A stretch of DNA of 7,490 nucleotides from Dethiosulfovibrio sp. (GCA_028709985.1 JAQUTB010000069.1:1-7490); one strand, 5' to 3'; shown: positions 1 to 6,279, numbered from the stretch's first letter. The notes: generated by a model from the sequence alone, not told the origin. Made by a program: numbers and translations.

Positions 1-201
1 TAGGCGGACCTCTCTCAGCCATTCAAACTCTTTTTTGTACTTTGCTGGGGTGTTATACAGCATCTCCCCTGTTTTTTTATAATGCTCAATCTTGTCCGAC
101 AGCATTCTGTTATAAATAAAACGGACACAGCCGAAACACTTGGCAAAATAGCTTTTTTGCTCCATATTAGGATATATACGGTATTTATATGCTCTTAACA
201 T
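1..201 (-). CDS. tnpB: TnpB-family RNA-guided nuclease / IS605 OrfB, N-terminal fragment (runs off left edge)
   Basis: Sixty-seven codons from ATG at 199-201 run to the window edge without a stop, so the gene is partial at its 3' end. The product begins MLRAYKYRIYPNMEQKSYFA and continues with a KCFGCVRFIYNRML segment and a TPAKYKKEFEWLREV segment. This is the N-terminal pattern of IS200/IS605 OrfB (TnpB): a short beta strand, YPN.EQ, a helix with GC.RF.YN, then a K.(E/Y)..WL.EV stretch. In known TnpB proteins this part belongs to the wedge/REC lobe; the RuvC-like D-E-D residues and zinc finger would lie further left and cannot be assessed. A good Shine-Dalgarno (AGAGGTGAG) ends 3-5 bases before the ATG. 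TnpB proteins are RNA-guided DNA nucleases that favour retention of their IS. Whether this copy is intact cannot be told. Confidence 0.85.
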   Translation of the reverse strand, partial: MLRAYKYRIYPNMEQKSYFAKCFGCVRFIYNRMLSDKIEHYKKTGEMLYNTPAKYKKEFEWLREVRL

Positions 202-237
202 GATCTCACCTCTTATGTCTACAGGTGCTTCTCCAGT

Positions 238-268
238 AGTTAATAAGCGATAACTTTTGCTCCAAAAA
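238..268. repeat. Dispersed short repeat, copy A (partner at 1587-1625)
   Basis: This holds AGTTA-N8-TAACT (238-242 and 251-255), GATAACTTTT (249-258) and TTGCTCCAAAA (257-267), about 40 bases upstream of tnpB. The same three words occur in the same order at 1587-1625, with a roughly 9-base insertion between the last two. Here it is part of the IS leader region. Confidence 0.45.
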
Positions 269-310
269 GACTCTTCATATCACGCTATTTATAGCCTACA
301 CCACTGAGTA

Positions 311-341
311 GATAAAAACAAGATTTATCGCCTATTGGCGA
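311..341 (-). repeat. Two overlapping small hairpins in the IS end
   Basis: TCGCC (328-332) and GGCGA (337-341) form a 5-bp stem with a 4-base loop. GATAAA (311-316) and TTTATC (324-329) form a 6-bp stem with a 7-base loop. They share bases 328-329 and so are mutually exclusive. With the larger stem at 354-386 they make a compact structured zone between the broken host gene and tnpB, as expected of an IS605-type terminus. A function for each hairpin is not shown. Confidence 0.45.
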
Positions 342-353
342 CAAGCTATCCAT

Positions 354-386
354 CCCCACCTTTCGCCTTTGGCTTAGAAGATGGGG
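354..386 (-). repeat. Hairpin in IS end: 9-bp stem with inner GCC/GGC stem
   Basis: On the minus strand CCCCATCTT (386-378) pairs with AAGGTGGGG (362-354), and an inner GCC/GGC pair (373-371 with 367-365) closes a three-base loop. One position is a T-G wobble on the minus strand but an A-C mismatch on the plus strand, which favours the minus strand as the functional one. The form (GGAATTCCCC ... GGTGGGGATGG) resembles the terminal hairpins of IS605-family elements that Y1 transposases recognise and that form the 3' part of reRNA/omegaRNA. It lies on the 5' side of tnpB, so it is either the left-end hairpin or a remnant of a second element's right end. Confidence 0.6.
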
Positions 387-983
387 AATTCCGCTTGACT
401 TGTTAAAACCTCTGTCCTCAAAAGCCTTTTTGAACGAGTCTATAAGGCCAACGGAACCGAAGTCCAGGGGGGTGGCCCCCAGGAGGTTTATGGTTCCCTT
501 TTCCCTGAGGGGGGATTTTTTTAGGAACCGCCTGGACAGGGCCATAAGGGAGTCGGATACCCCTACGTCGTAGAGCTGAAGCCCCGTGGTGCCAAAACCG
601 AAGGATGGAACGCCACACCGGGCCTCTATCTCCATGGCTATGCCAGGAAGGTCCGCCCCTATTACCGTCGGGACCGGGCTACCCATTATGCCGATGAACC
701 TGGGATTCAGCTCCTCCGCCGCTGCCACAGCCTTGTCCACCAGCTTATCGTCGTTTCCCAGAACCGCGTCGATCTCCCTGAGGGCGGTGCAGAACACCTT
801 TGAGTCCGCTCCATACCACCTAGGCTCGTCGTAGCCCGTGTAGTTTCCCGTGCAGCCCGATGCGTCGTGGATGAGCAACAGACCTCCCAGCTCGAAGAGG
901 GCGGAACAGACCCCGGAATAATCCGGGGAGAAGGGAGGGAGCTTCACCGTCAGTTTATGCATACAAAAACTCCACCTTCCCGA

Positions 984-1523
984 TCATACGACTATGCCGT
1001 AGTCATCCAGCAGGGCCTTCAGGTCCGCCGGAGCGCTTAAAGCCTGGGCTATCATGGACATGAGCTTTACCACCCCGTGATAGCCGTACAGGGTCTCGTC
1101 GCTCATGAGGTTCACCACGTAGGAGGCTCCCGACAGGTACGCGCCCTCGAACCCCACCGCGAGGCAGGGAGCGTCCTTGCCCCGATGGACCGCCCCTCTG
1201 AAGTGCTCGGGCTGGACGATTCTCACATCCGGGGCGTTCTCCAAGAGCCAGTCCATGTAGGGCCGGTCCAGAGGGATACACTTCTGGGCGTAGACCGTAT
1301 CCAAATTGAACCCCGCCTCATAAAGCAGCTTCGCAAGACAGAAGGGCCGAATTGTGGCGGAGGCATCCACAACCACCGGCAGATCTCCGGTCAGATCTCT
1401 GGCCTTACGGACCGCCTCCTCAGCCTGTACCCTGAAGGGGTCCAGGGCCAACGTCGCCCCATATCGGGATAGAAGGTTTACGTAGCCCCTCTCTATCTCG
1501 TCCAGGTCGTAGCTCACCGGCAT
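984..1523 (-). pseudogene. Nitrogenase component 1-type oxidoreductase, C-terminal half only (probable N-terminal deletion)
   Basis: The product is 179 residues starting MPVSYDLDEIERGY. It contains a Rossmann-type strand and turn (LPVVVDASATIRPFCLAKLLYEAGF, residues 48-72), a WLLENAPDVRIVQPE segment, and a GYHGVVKLMSMIAQAL helix near the end, matching the last domains of NifD/NifK-like proteins. The family norm is over 400 residues, so roughly the first half is missing. An in-frame TAA lies only 24 bases before the ATG (1545-1547), and the nearest purine-rich stretch (AAGGAAG) is 14 bases away, too far for good initiation, so the ATG looks accidental. The next gene in the same direction holds the complementary N-terminal half of a second family member. 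A genuine half-length protein is possible but less likely. Any function is lost or unknown. Confidence 0.6.
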
Positions 1524-1586
1524 GAACAGGGACTCTACTTCCTTTTATCAGGGCGGTCAAGGCTGAGTGGACAGAGCACGACAAGG

Positions 1587-1625
1587 AGTTACATAAAGAT
1601 AACTTTTATCTGGCTTGCTCCAAAA
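1587..1625. repeat. Dispersed short repeat, copy B (partner at 238-268)
   Basis: This contains AGTTA-N8-TAACT (1587-1591 and 1600-1604), GATAACTTTT (1598-1607) and TTGCTCCAAAA (1615-1625). The identical 10-mer and 11-mer occur in the same order and strand in the IS leader at 249-267. It lies just upstream of the N-terminally deleted nitrogenase-like fragment, so it could be a scar of a related IS end. Confidence 0.4.
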
Positions 1626-1677
1626 CACCGCTCATCAAATTCATCCCAAAATATACAAAGTATTTCCCTTTTCCCGT

Positions 1678-1706
1678 TTGTTTCGGAGCGATTCTAGTGT
1701 TATCAT
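1678..1706 (+). promoter_or_regulatory. Putative sigma70-type promoter of the hnd operon
   Basis: TTGTTT (1678-1683) and TATCAT (1701-1706) are separated by exactly 17 bases and match the -35 TTGACA and -10 TATAAT consensus at four and five of six positions. Transcription would begin near 1713, leaving a leader of about 64 bases before hndA. This is the best spaced pair I saw in the intergenic region, but it is a prediction by eye. Confidence 0.45.
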
Positions 1707-1715
1707 TGGCGTAGT

Positions 1716-1733
1716 ATTGGTTGCTATTCCAAT
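1716..1733 (+). promoter_or_regulatory. Inverted repeat at the predicted transcription start
   Basis: ATTGG (1716-1720) and CCAAT (1729-1733) are perfect complements around an 8-base centre, lying just after the predicted start site. The position would suit a repressor operator or a small 5' UTR hairpin. The arms are short and no known regulator motif was recognised. Confidence 0.25.
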
Positions 1734-1776
1734 CACATAGTCCGGTTTTCCACGAACACGGAAGGGGAGGAACTAC

Positions 1777-2277
1777 ATGGACAATTGCAAGTGTTGTGAA
1801 AACAAGGGGTACGATGAACTCGGGGCGTTCATCGATGCCCTGCCGAGCAAGAAGGGGGAGCTTATAACGGTTCTCCATCGCGCTCAGTCGATATTCGGCT
1901 ATCTGCCGAGAGAGGTCCAGGAATTCATCGCAGAGAGACTGGACCTGCCCCTGGCAAAGGTATACGGCGTCGTCAAGTTCTACTCGTTTTTCTCCATGAC
2001 ACCTAAAGGGAAGCATCCCATATCGGTGTGCATGGGGACCGCCTGCTACGTCAGAGGAGCAGAGGAAGTCCTGACGGAGCTCGTCCGTCAGCTGGGCATT
2101 CCCGTAGGTGGAGTGACCGAGGACGGAAAGTTCTCTCTGGACACCCTTAGGTGCGTGGGAGCCTGCGGTCTTGCCCCTGTCGTCATAGTAGGGGAGAAGG
2201 TATACGGGCGAGTGGAGCCAAAGAAAGTGGCTGGGATTCTGGCGGATTATTCCGACGAGGGGGAGGTTCGGTCATGA
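1777..2277 (+). CDS. hndA: NuoE-like [2Fe-2S] subunit of NAD(P)-linked [FeFe] hydrogenase (HndA/HydC-type)
   Basis: This 166-residue protein is the complex I 24-kDa (NuoE) homologue of the soluble tetrameric hydrogenase. It has an N-terminal helical region (ELITVLHRAQSIFGYLP, residues 28-44; FIAERLDLPLAKVYGVVKFYSFF, 50-72) and a C-terminal thioredoxin-fold domain. The four cluster ligands are visible: Cys85 and Cys90 (CMGTAC) and Cys126 and Cys130 (CVGAC), spaced as in NuoE and binding one [2Fe-2S]. Its length is normal for the family. An additional N-terminal C-x-CC (Cys4, Cys6, Cys7) is unusual, and its role is unknown. The start is fixed by a strong Shine-Dalgarno (GGGGAGG, 1764-1770) six bases ahead. 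It works beside the flavoprotein HndC in passing electrons between NADH and the Fe-S chain. Its stop overlaps the next start by ATGA, indicating translational coupling. It is first in the operon. Confidence 0.93.
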   Translation: MDNCKCCENKGYDELGAFIDALPSKKGELITVLHRAQSIFGYLPREVQEFIAERLDLPLAKVYGVVKFYSFFSMTPKGKHPISVCMGTACYVRGAEEVLTELVRQLGIPVGGVTEDGKFSLDTLRCVGACGLAPVVIVGEKVYGRVEPKKVAGILADYSDEGEVRS

Positions 2278-2672
2278 CAACCATCAAGTCTCTGGACGAA
2301 CTCAAGAAGATAAGGGACCAGAAAAAGGCTTCCACTGACCTTAGGGACAAGGGAAGGGACATCGAGAACCTCATAGAGGTCAAAGTCAGCATGGGAACCT
2401 GCGGAATAGTCGCAGGGGCCAGGGAGACCCTCTCCAACATGATGGAGCTCGTAAGGGACAAGGGACTTAGCAACGTGGTCTTCACCCAGACCGGCTGCAT
2501 GGGCTACTGCCACAGCGAGCCCACCGTGGAGATAACCCGTCCTGGACAGGACCCTGTGGTCTTCGGAAACGTCGCCGGGGAGCGAGTAGCCGAGATCGTC
2601 GAGAAATACATCCTCAACGGAGAGCTTGTGGACGGGATAATACCGACCGCCTACAAGACCATCCACGAGTAA
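2274..2672 (+). CDS. hndB: HndB-type small thioredoxin-like [2Fe-2S] ferredoxin subunit
   Basis: This 132-residue protein starts at the ATG that overlaps the hndA stop (ATGA, 2274-2277) with GGGGGAGG seven bases before it. An N-terminal helix (KSLDELKKIRDQKK) is followed by a ferredoxin domain with VSMGTCGIVAGARETL (38-53) and TGCMGYCHSEPTVEI (73-87), the HndB/COG3411 pattern. Only three cysteines exist in the whole protein (Cys43, Cys75, Cys79). The position where the first ligand of a C-x4-C pair would stand is occupied by Val38/Ser39, so the cluster must use a non-Cys fourth ligand, share one, or be atypical. In Desulfovibrio fructosovorans the equivalent subunit sits in the same place between HndA and HndC. 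It probably relays electrons within the complex; its precise role is not settled. Confidence 0.88.
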   Translation: MTTIKSLDELKKIRDQKKASTDLRDKGRDIENLIEVKVSMGTCGIVAGARETLSNMMELVRDKGLSNVVFTQTGCMGYCHSEPTVEITRPGQDPVVFGNVAGERVAEIVEKYILNGELVDGIIPTAYKTIHE

Positions 2673-2696
2673 ACCAGGTTGAGGGGGAGTTTTTCG

Positions 2697-4493
2697 ATGA
2701 GCAACGTAAAAATGCACGTGTTGGTCTGTGGCGGAACGGGCTGTATTTCCTCCAGAAGCCAGGAGATCATAGACAACTTCAAGAAATGCCTCGCGGAGCG
2801 CAGGCTGGACCAGGAGGTCAAGGTCATCACCTCCGGCTGTTTCGGATTCTGCGAGAAGGGTCCTATCGTCAAGATAGCCCCGGACAACACCTTCTACGTC
2901 AGCGTCACCCCGGAGGACGTGGAGGAGATCGTCGAGGAGCACATAGTCAAGGGACGTAAGGTCTACAGGCTTCTCTTCACCGATCCCAACACCGCAGAGC
3001 ACGTCTCCGACTCGAAGCACATGGACTTCTACAAGAAGCAGATGAGGATAGCCCTCAGAAACTGCGGCTTTATCGATCCTGAGAACATAGACGAGTACTT
3101 CGCCCAGGACGGATACATGGCTCTAGGCAACATCCTTGAGTCCATGACCCCAACCGACGTCATAGACGTGATGAAAAAGTCCGGCCTCAGGGGCCGTGGG
3201 GGCGGTGGCTTCCCCACAGGGCTCAAGTGGGAGTTCGCCTCCAGATATTCATCCGACGATGGCAAGTACGTCATATGCAACGCCGACGAGGGAGACCCCG
3301 GTGCGTTCATGGACCGTTCCATCCTCGAGGGAGACCCTCACTCCATAGTTGAGGCCATGACCATCTGTGGTTACGCCATAGGGGCCAACAATGGCCTTGT
3401 CTACATCCGCGCCGAGTATCCTCTGGCAGTCAAGAGGCTTCGCAGAGCCATAGAGGACGCCAGAAATAGCGGCCTTCTTGGAGATAATATCCTCGGAAGC
3501 GGCTTCTCCTTCGACATAGACATCCGCTACGGAGCGGGAGCCTTCGTCTGCGGTGAGGAGACGGCACTGATCCACTCCATGGAGGGAGAGAGAGGCGAGC
3601 CGACGAGCAAGCCGCCTTTCCCGGCGGAGAAGGGGTTCTGGGGCAAGCCCTCCAACGTCAACAACGTCGAGACCTTCGCCAACGTTCCCGCCATCTTCCT
3701 TAAGGGGGCGGACTGGTTCTCCTCCATAGGGACGGAGAGGAGCAAGGGGACCAAGGTCTTCGCCCTTGCCGGTAAGGTAAACAACGTCGGCCTGGTGGAG
3801 GTCCCCATGGGGACCACCCTCAGAGAGGTCATCTTCGAGATAGGTGGCGGAATCAGAGGCGGCAAGAAGTTCAAAGCGGTCCAGACCGGTGGGCCATCCG
3901 GTGGATGTCTCACGGAGAAGGACCTAGACACACCTATAGACTTCGACAACCTGATCGCGGCAGGCTCCATGATGGGCTCCGGTGGCATGATCGTCGTGGA
4001 CGAGACCGACTGTATGCCAGCGGTGGCCAAGTTCTACCTGGGGTTCACCGTCGAGGAGTCCTGCGGTAAATGCACCCCCTGCCGGGTCGGCAACAAGAGG
4101 CTTCACGAGATACTGGAGAAGATCACCGATGGCAAGGGAACCATGGAGGACCTCAAGACCCTCAAGGACCTGTCCAACGTCATAAAGGACACCTCCCTCT
4201 GTGGCCTGGGACAGACCGCCCCTAACCCTGTCCTTTCCACTCTGAACAGCTTCTGGGACGAGTACGTGGCCCACGTACAGGACCACAGATGCCCGTCCGG
4301 AAAGTGCAGAAAGCTCATCTCCTTCGTGATAGACCCGGACAAGTGCAAGGGCTGCACCATGTGTGCCAGGGTCTGTCCGGCCGGAGCTATCTCGGGATCG
4401 CTGAAGGAACCTCACGTCATCGATCAGGAAAAGTGCGTCAAGTGCGGTGCCTGTCTGGATACCTGCAAGTTCGGCGCCATCTTCAAGAGATAA
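2697..4493 (+). CDS. hndC: NuoF-like flavoprotein subunit of bifurcating [FeFe] hydrogenase (HndC/HydB-type)
   Basis: This 598-residue subunit binds NAD(P)(H) and FMN and is the presumed bifurcation site. In order: a thioredoxin-like [2Fe-2S] domain (Cys11, Cys16, Cys48, Cys52); the NuoF core with the glycine-rich NADH motif GRGGGGFPTGLKW (166-178) and the FMN-site motif NADEGDPGAFMDR (195-207); an SLBB-type region (about 355-405); the NuoF [4Fe-4S] motif ESCGKCTPCR (Cys456, Cys459, Cys462) with Cys502; and a C-terminal 2[4Fe-4S] ferredoxin (Cys550/553/556/560 and Cys580/583/586/590). This is the full HydB/HndC layout, longer than plain NuoF because of both extra ferredoxin domains. ATG 2697 was chosen because GAGGGGGAG (2681-2689) is seven bases upstream; a TTG 18 bases earlier overlaps that site. 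The gap after hndB is 24 bases. All ligands are present. Confidence 0.95.
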   Translation: MSNVKMHVLVCGGTGCISSRSQEIIDNFKKCLAERRLDQEVKVITSGCFGFCEKGPIVKIAPDNTFYVSVTPEDVEEIVEEHIVKGRKVYRLLFTDPNTAEHVSDSKHMDFYKKQMRIALRNCGFIDPENIDEYFAQDGYMALGNILESMTPTDVIDVMKKSGLRGRGGGGFPTGLKWEFASRYSSDDGKYVICNADEGDPGAFMDRSILEGDPHSIVEAMTICGYAIGANNGLVYIRAEYPLAVKRLRRAIEDARNSGLLGDNILGSGFSFDIDIRYGAGAFVCGEETALIHSMEGERGEPTSKPPFPAEKGFWGKPSNVNNVETFANVPAIFLKGADWFSSIGTERSKGTKVFALAGKVNNVGLVEVPMGTTLREVIFEIGGGIRGGKKFKAVQTGGPSGGCLTEKDLDTPIDFDNLIAAGSMMGSGGMIVVDETDCMPAVAKFYLGFTVEESCGKCTPCRVGNKRLHEILEKITDGKGTMEDLKTLKDLSNVIKDTSLCGLGQTAPNPVLSTLNSFWDEYVAHVQDHRCPSGKCRKLISFVIDPDKCKGCTMCARVCPAGAISGSLKEPHVIDQEKCVKCGACLDTCKFGAIFKR

Positions 4494-4495
4494 CC

Positions 4496-4502
4496 GAGGG
4501 GG
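4496..4502 (+). promoter_or_regulatory. Ribosome binding site that decides the hndD start
   Basis: GAGGGGG sits one base before ATG 4504 and ten bases before ATG 4513. The first distance is too short for initiation, so 4513 is preferred. The site begins two bases after the hndC stop, so reinitiation by ribosomes finishing hndC is likely. Confidence 0.6.
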
Positions 4503-4512
4503 AATGACCATT

Positions 4513-6279
4513 ATGAGCAAGATGATAGACCTGACCATCGACGGCAGGCCTGTATCGGTCCCCGAGGGGAGCACCATACTGGACGCCGCCAAAAAACTGG
4601 ACATAAACATCCCCACCCTCTGCCACCTGGACCTGGAGGGAACCCCTATGGTCAACAAAGGGGCTTCCTGCCGTATATGCGTGGTAGAGGTCGAGGGAAG
4701 ACGCAATCTGGCCCCGTCATGCGCCACCCCTGCCACTCAGGGGATGGTCGTTAGAAGCAACACCATAAGGGTGCTTCACGCCAGGAAGACCGTGCTTGAG
4801 CTCCTTCTGTCGGACCATCCCAAGGACTGCCTTCTCTGCGCAAAGAGCGGCAACTGCGAGCTTCAGGATCTCGCGGAGAAGTTCGGCCTCAGGGAGAACC
4901 GCTTCGAGCACGGAGCTCAGAGCACCTACGTAAAGGACATGTCCCCGGCCATAGAGAGGGATATGAACAAGTGCATCATGTGCCGTCGCTGCGAGACCAT
5001 GTGCAACGAGGTCCAGACCGTTGGAGCACTCTCCGGCATAAACAGGGGGTTCACGTCGGTGGTCGCACCGGCATTCGAGATGCCCCTTGAGGAATCGGTC
5101 TGCACCTTCTGCGGTCAGTGTGTGGCCGTGTGCCCCACCGGCGCCCTGGTCGAGAGGGACTACACCTGGAAGGTAATAGAGGCCCTGGCGGACCCCGACA
5201 AGGTCGTATTAGTACAGACCGCTCCTGCCGTTCGCGCCGCACTAGGCGAGGAGTTCGGCTACGAGCCGGGAACCCTGGTTACAGGTAAGATGGCCGCCGC
5301 CCTGAGGATGCTGGGATTCGACCACGTCTTCGACACCGACTTCGCGGCCGACCTCACCATAATGGAGGAGGCCAGCGAGTTCCTGGACAGGCTGACCAGA
5401 CACCTTGAGGGAGACACATCGGTCAGGCTTCCCATACTGACCTCCTGCTGCCCAGCCTGGGTCAAGTTCTTCGAGCATCAGTATCCCGATCTTCTCGACG
5501 TGCCGTCGACGGCTAAGTCACCCCAGCAGATGTTTGGGGCCATAGCCAAGAGCTTCTACGCCGAAAAGCTGGGCATACCCAGGGAGAAGATGGTCGTCGT
5601 CTCCATAATGCCCTGCCTGGCCAAGAAGTATGAGTGCGCCAGAGACGAGTTCTCCGTCGACGGCAACCCCGACGTCGACATATCCATAACCACCAGGGAG
5701 CTGGGCCATCTCATAAAGAAGGCCAATATAGACTTCCGTAACCTACCTGACGAGGACTTCGACGATCCGCTGGGTGCGTCCACTGGAGCCGCCGTCATAT
5801 TCGGGACCACAGGTGGAGTCATAGAGGCGGCGGTTCGCTCCGCGGCCGAGTGGGCCACAGGTCAGGAGCTGAGCAAGGTGGACTTCGAGGCCCTAAGGGG
5901 ACTTGAGGGATGCCGCGAGGCCAAGATCCCGGTGGGAGACCTGGTCCTTCACATAGGCATAGCCCACGGCCTGGGCAACGCCAGACGACTACTGGACGCT
6001 GTCAGGAACAACGAGGTCGAGCCGTTCCACGCCATAGAGATCATGGCCTGTCCCGGCGGTTGCGTCGGTGGAGGCGGCCAGCCCTATCACCACGGCAACA
6101 TGGATATAGTGGCGAAGAGAGCCAAGGCCCTCTACAGGGAGGACGCAAACAAGCCTATCCGCAAGTCCCACGAGAACCCCTCTATCAAGGCCCTCTACGA
6201 GGAGTATCTGGGCAAGCCCCTGGGCGAGAAGGCACACCACCTTCTCCACACCCACTACTTCAAACGACACAAGATCTGA
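4513..6279 (+). CDS. hndD: [FeFe] hydrogenase catalytic subunit with full N-terminal Fe-S relay (HndD/HydA-type)
   Basis: This 588-residue subunit catalyses 2H+ + 2e- = H2 at the H-cluster. In order: a plant-type [2Fe-2S] domain (Cys37, Cys53, Cys56, Cys70); a His-Cys3 [4Fe-4S] site (His102, Cys106, Cys109, Cys115); a 2[4Fe-4S] ferredoxin (Cys154/157/160/164 and Cys197/200/203/207); and the H-domain with L1 TSCCPAW (Cys312 ligand, Cys313 side by side), L2 MPCLAKK (Cys368) and L3 MACPGGCVGGGGQP (Cys513, Cys517). ADLTIMEEASE (280-289) keeps the proton-relay glutamates. The C-terminal ALYREDANKPIRKSHENP..KALYEEYLG stretch is the small-subunit-type tail. This is a complete, apparently active group A enzyme. 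There is no signal peptide, so it is cytoplasmic. It is last before a terminator; HydE/F/G maturases are not in the window and must be elsewhere. ATG 4504 is an alternative start. Confidence 0.95.
   Translation: MSKMIDLTIDGRPVSVPEGSTILDAAKKLDINIPTLCHLDLEGTPMVNKGASCRICVVEVEGRRNLAPSCATPATQGMVVRSNTIRVLHARKTVLELLLSDHPKDCLLCAKSGNCELQDLAEKFGLRENRFEHGAQSTYVKDMSPAIERDMNKCIMCRRCETMCNEVQTVGALSGINRGFTSVVAPAFEMPLEESVCTFCGQCVAVCPTGALVERDYTWKVIEALADPDKVVLVQTAPAVRAALGEEFGYEPGTLVTGKMAAALRMLGFDHVFDTDFAADLTIMEEASEFLDRLTRHLEGDTSVRLPILTSCCPAWVKFFEHQYPDLLDVPSTAKSPQQMFGAIAKSFYAEKLGIPREKMVVVSIMPCLAKKYECARDEFSVDGNPDVDISITTRELGHLIKKANIDFRNLPDEDFDDPLGASTGAAVIFGTTGGVIEAAVRSAAEWATGQELSKVDFEALRGLEGCREAKIPVGDLVLHIGIAHGLGNARRLLDAVRNNEVEPFHAIEIMACPGGCVGGGGQPYHHGNMDIVAKRAKALYREDANKPIRKSHENPSIKALYEEYLGKPLGEKAHHLLHTHYFKRHKI

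Larger units (their letters stand above)
1..402 (-). mobile_element. Partial IS200/IS605-type (IS1341-like) element, tnpB 5' end and one terminus
   Basis: This AT-rich block differs clearly from its GC-rich surroundings. It carries the start of a TnpB-family gene reading leftward out of the window and, in front of it, about 200 bases packed with small hairpins. The inner limit is set where nitrogenase-like coding similarity stops, near base 402; the minus strand there reads TTTTAAC, which could be the TAM/target-type flank such elements leave at their left end. No TnpA (Y1 transposase) is visible, but the element continues outside the window. The presence of the element is well supported by the TnpB sequence; its exact boundary is an inference from where the host gene stops making sense. 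Confidence 0.7.
285..962 (-). pseudogene. Nitrogenase component 1-type oxidoreductase, N-terminal half, truncated by IS insertion
   Basis: The reading frame gives 225 residues, but only about residues 1-187 look like host protein. The start (KLPPFSPDYSGVCSALFELGG, then IHDASGCTGNYTGYDEPRWYG) and the later GIMGSPVPTVIGADLPGIAMEIE block are the N-terminal part of the NifD/NifK-like superfamily, whose members are usually 400 residues or more. Cys19 and Cys37 could match two cofactor-ligand cysteines; the third position (the Cys of the NifD CPVGLIGDD block) is replaced in GSPVPTVIGAD, so a normal P-cluster is unlikely. From about residue 188 the frame runs into the IS hairpin region and ends at TAG (285-287), adding some 37 meaningless residues. 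The ATG has a good Shine-Dalgarno (GGTGGAG, 7 bases upstream) and lies 21 bases after the stop of the preceding nitrogenase-like piece, so the two were one operon. The substrate is unknown; the subfamily could not be fixed. It is very likely non-functional. Confidence 0.7.
1524..1776. other. Divergent intergenic region between nitrogenase-like remnant and hydrogenase operon
   Basis: These 253 bases hold no convincing gene. They are AT-richer than the flanks. Contents from left to right are: a GC-richer stretch next to the nitrogenase-like fragment that may be a deletion scar; the short words shared with the IS end; small inverted repeats AGATAA-CTT-TTATCT (1597-1611) and ATAC-AAA-GTAT (1653-1663); the likely hnd promoter; and the hndA leader. 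No clear Rex-type operator (TTGTGAA-N4-TTCACAA or a close variant) was found. Confidence 0.6.

Noticed and set aside
285..1523. Functional nitrogenase or chlorophyll/F430-type reductase
   Set aside because: Both genes are half-length, one of the usual cofactor-ligand cysteine positions is replaced, and no NifH-like partner is in the window.
1606..2016. 136-codon minus-strand open frame crossing the intergenic region into hndA
   Set aside because: It covers the proposed hnd promoter and the hndA start on the opposite strand; its sequence matches no family I recognise and has no convincing start signal.
2151..2273. Upstream ATG extending hndB by 41 codons
   Set aside because: It would overlap the conserved end of hndA in another frame, and the extension has no family-like sequence. 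ATG 2274 has the RBS and the ATGA coupling.
2247..3020. 257-codon minus-strand open frame antisense to hndB/hndC
   Set aside because: It lies opposite strongly recognisable Fe-S subunits, has no ribosome binding site or family motif, and is explained by the GC-rich codon use of the sense genes.
4447..4512. Upstream starts (ATG 4447, ATG 4504) for hndD
   Set aside because: 4447 lies in the last ferredoxin motif of hndC and the extension is meaningless; 4504 is one base from the Shine-Dalgarno. 4513 fits best.
3924..4736. 270-codon minus-strand open frame antisense to the hndC/hndD junction
   Set aside because: It is a shadow of conserved cluster-binding coding sequence; no recognisable domain, no Shine-Dalgarno, low-complexity composition.
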